Below are positions 62,683 to 64,000 of a DNA stretch of 64,000 nt, piece after piece (the stretch's first letter is position 1; the number at the start of each line of letters is the position of its first letter). The stretch comes from Clostridiaceae bacterium (GTDB lineage: Bacteria; Bacillota; Clostridia; Clostridiales; Clostridiaceae): contig CABIZX010000005.1 in NCBI GenBank assembly GCA_902363375.1, positions 62,001 to 126,000 on the forward strand, given 5' to 3'. A program made the translations under genes and the position numbers. Under the pieces are notes generated by a model. That model searched no databases and had not been told where the DNA came from. It saw only the letters and a list, made by a program, of their open reading frames with translations.

Positions 62683-63933
62683 ATGTATGATTTAATAGTA
62701 ATAGGTGGAGGTCCAGCTGGACTTGCAGCAGCTTATGAAGCTTATAATAATGGAGTAGAAAAAATATTAATAGTAGAAAGAGATAAGGAGCTAGGAGGAA
62801 TACTAAATCAGTGTATTCATAATGGCTTTGGACTCCATACTTTTAAAGAAGAGCTTACAGGCCCTGAATATGCTCAGAGATTCATTGATATGGTAAGCGA
62901 TACTAAAGTTGAAGTTAAGCTTGATACTATGGTATTAGAAATCAACGATAATAAAGAAGTTCATATGATAAATGAAGAAGACGGATATTTAGTTCAAAAA
63001 GGAAAGGCTATCATCCTTGCTATGGGTTGTAGGGAAAGAACAAGAGGAGCTATAAATATGCCGGGAGATAGACCGTCAGGAATATTTACAGCAGGAGCTG
63101 CTCAAAGATATATCAATATGGAAGGATATATGCCAGGAAAAGAAGTTGTAATTTTAGGGTCAGGAGATATAGGGCTTATTATGGCTAGAAGGATGTCCTT
63201 AGAAGGGGCAAAGGTAAAAGCAGTAGTAGAACTTATGCCATATTCTAATGGACTTAACAGGAATATTGTTCAATGTTTACAAGACTATGATATTCCCCTT
63301 TATTTATCTCATACCGTAACTAAAGTTATAGGCAAAAAGAGACTGGAAAAAGTAATAATTGCTAAGGTAGATGAGAATAAGAAACCTATAAAGGGTACTG
63401 AAATAGAATTTAATTGTGATACTTTACTATTATCTGTTGGATTGATACCAGAGAATGAATTATCTTCTAAAGCCGGTATTGAGAGAGATAAAAGAACTAA
63501 TGGACTTGTAGTAAATGAGAGTATGGAAACATCAGTTAAGGGAATATTTGCTTGTGGAAATGTTGTTCATGTACACGACTTGGTAGACTTTGTTAGCGCT
63601 GAATCTAAGCATGCTGGGCTTTGTGCTGCTAAATATATTCAAGAGAAAGATATAAAAGGAAATTATATAAATATAATAAATGGTGACAAGGTTAATTATA
63701 CTGTTCCTCAAAAGTTAAATGTGGAAGCTGTTGATGATAAATTAACTATATTTATGAGAGTAAATAATATTTATCATAATAAAAGTCTTGTAGTTAGATG
63801 TGGAGAAGAAAAAATAGCAAGCTTTAAGAGAAATCATTTAGCTCCATCAGAAATGGAAAAGATTTTACTGAGTAAGGATCAATTGAAGAATATTACAGGA
63901 GATATAACAATTTCTCTAGAGGATGGTGAATAA
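62683..63933 (+). CDS. FAD/NAD-binding oxidoreductase, glp operon second subunit
   Basis: A 416-residue flavoprotein of the pyridine nucleotide-disulfide reductase-like group. VIGGGPAGLAAAYEAYNNG (6-24) binds FAD, and a second dinucleotide fold VVILGSGDIGLIMARRM (about 150) suggests NAD(P). FACGNVVHVHDLVDFV closes the FAD site. It lacks the CxxxxC active-site pair, though LNQCIHNGFG retains one cysteine. It lies 12 bases after the dehydrogenase gene with AGGAGG before its start, and just before DUF1667; this trio is widespread in clostridia as a glycerol-3-phosphate dehydrogenase module that may pass electrons to NAD or another carrier. Confidence 0.88.
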   Translation: MYDLIVIGGGPAGLAAAYEAYNNGVEKILIVERDKELGGILNQCIHNGFGLHTFKEELTGPEYAQRFIDMVSDTKVEVKLDTMVLEINDNKEVHMINEEDGYLVQKGKAIILAMGCRERTRGAINMPGDRPSGIFTAGAAQRYINMEGYMPGKEVVILGSGDIGLIMARRMSLEGAKVKAVVELMPYSNGLNRNIVQCLQDYDIPLYLSHTVTKVIGKKRLEKVIIAKVDENKKPIKGTEIEFNCDTLLLSVGLIPENELSSKAGIERDKRTNGLVVNESMETSVKGIFACGNVVHVHDLVDFVSAESKHAGLCAAKYIQEKDIKGNYINIINGDKVNYTVPQKLNVEAVDDKLTIFMRVNNIYHNKSLVVRCGEEKIASFKRNHLAPSEMEKILLSKDQLKNITGDITISLEDGE

Positions 63934-63934
63934 T

Positions 63935-64000
63935 ATGATAAAAGAGTTAATTTGCATAAGTTGTCCTATGGGATGTCATCTGAAAGTGGATACTGAAAAA
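63935..64000 (+). CDS. DUF1667 protein (3' end outside window)
   Basis: The first 22 codons are visible: MIKELICISCPMGCHLKVDT and two more. The CxxCPxGCxL start is characteristic of DUF1667, a small iron-sulfur or zinc-binding protein that accompanies this dehydrogenase pair, in place of GlpC. It starts one base after the preceding stop codon. The rest is cut by the window edge. Confidence 0.8.
   Translation, partial: MIKELICISCPMGCHLKVDTEK

Overview
The window is AT-rich, uses AGA for almost every arginine, has strong AGGAGG-type ribosome binding sites and many T-tailed hairpin terminators. It encodes pyruvate:ferredoxin oxidoreductase, a thioredoxin reductase that appears to lack an NADPH site, an agr quorum-sensing cluster and a clostridial-style cytoplasmic S8 protease. 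This points to a chromosomal segment of an anaerobic, spore-forming Firmicute, most likely Clostridium sensu stricto. I see no rRNA, tRNA, CRISPR array, complete insertion sequence or phage. Both ends cut genes: a GGDEF-GAF protein at the left and a DUF1667 protein at the right.

Layout. 1-9.1 kb: GGDEF-GAF end, M16C peptidase, cinA, S8 protease, LysR regulator, small DMT exporter, degenerate 2H-phosphoesterase-like protein. 9.4-15.2 kb: murA, walJ/yycJ-type hydrolase, GerMN protein, SEC-C protein, LUD protein, NADH oxidase. 15.3-19.1 kb: a secreted inositol-phosphatase/GxGYxYP fusion, rlmH, a structured tandem repeat and an XRE membrane regulator. 19.3-25 kb: DUF4317, GNAT, a broken AraC gene, DUF2225, a very cysteine-rich small protein, a divergent cis-prenyltransferase and a secreted helical protein. 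25.2-31.4 kb: nucleoside transporter, thioredoxin plus FFTR-like reductase, OhrR-like regulator, MFS transporter, then a compositionally foreign MerR/GyrI pair that looks like one fused gene split by a stop codon. 31.8-38.5 kb: GH29 fucosidase, MecA-like penicillin-binding lipoprotein, GNAT, a thioredoxin-like gene with an in-frame TGA, two tiny membrane proteins and a membrane/HAD fusion with a degraded HAD active site. 39-41.8 kb: a complete agr-type system, including an unusually short agrD. 41.9-51.9 kb: Nudix-GNAT fusion, DUF4116/MoxR/VWA-metallopeptidase operon, nifJ, CPBP protease, ArsC/Spx-like protein. 52.2-56.1 kb: shikimate operon aroB-aroA-aroC-aroK. 56.2-64 kb: AlbA-type ATP-binding protein, ferritin-like protein and a glycerol/glycerol-3-phosphate regulon (glpP, glpK, FAD dehydrogenase genes and DUF1667).

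How the genes work together. The clearest regulatory story is at the right end. GlpP, an RNA-binding antiterminator, and GlpK are followed by a dehydrogenase operon. Its leader of about 230 nt has a good promoter, a folded conserved element and a strong terminator 22 nt before the start codon. A second copy of the element lies 5 kb away on the other strand. In the agr cluster, agrB and agrD overlap and are followed by a LytTR response regulator and a GHKL kinase; two direct repeats 21 bp apart sit just upstream of the agrB promoter. The AgrD precursor contains no cysteine and aligns as a serine (lactone) autoinducer. The thioredoxin/reductase/OhrR-like cluster suggests a ferredoxin-linked thiol redox system.
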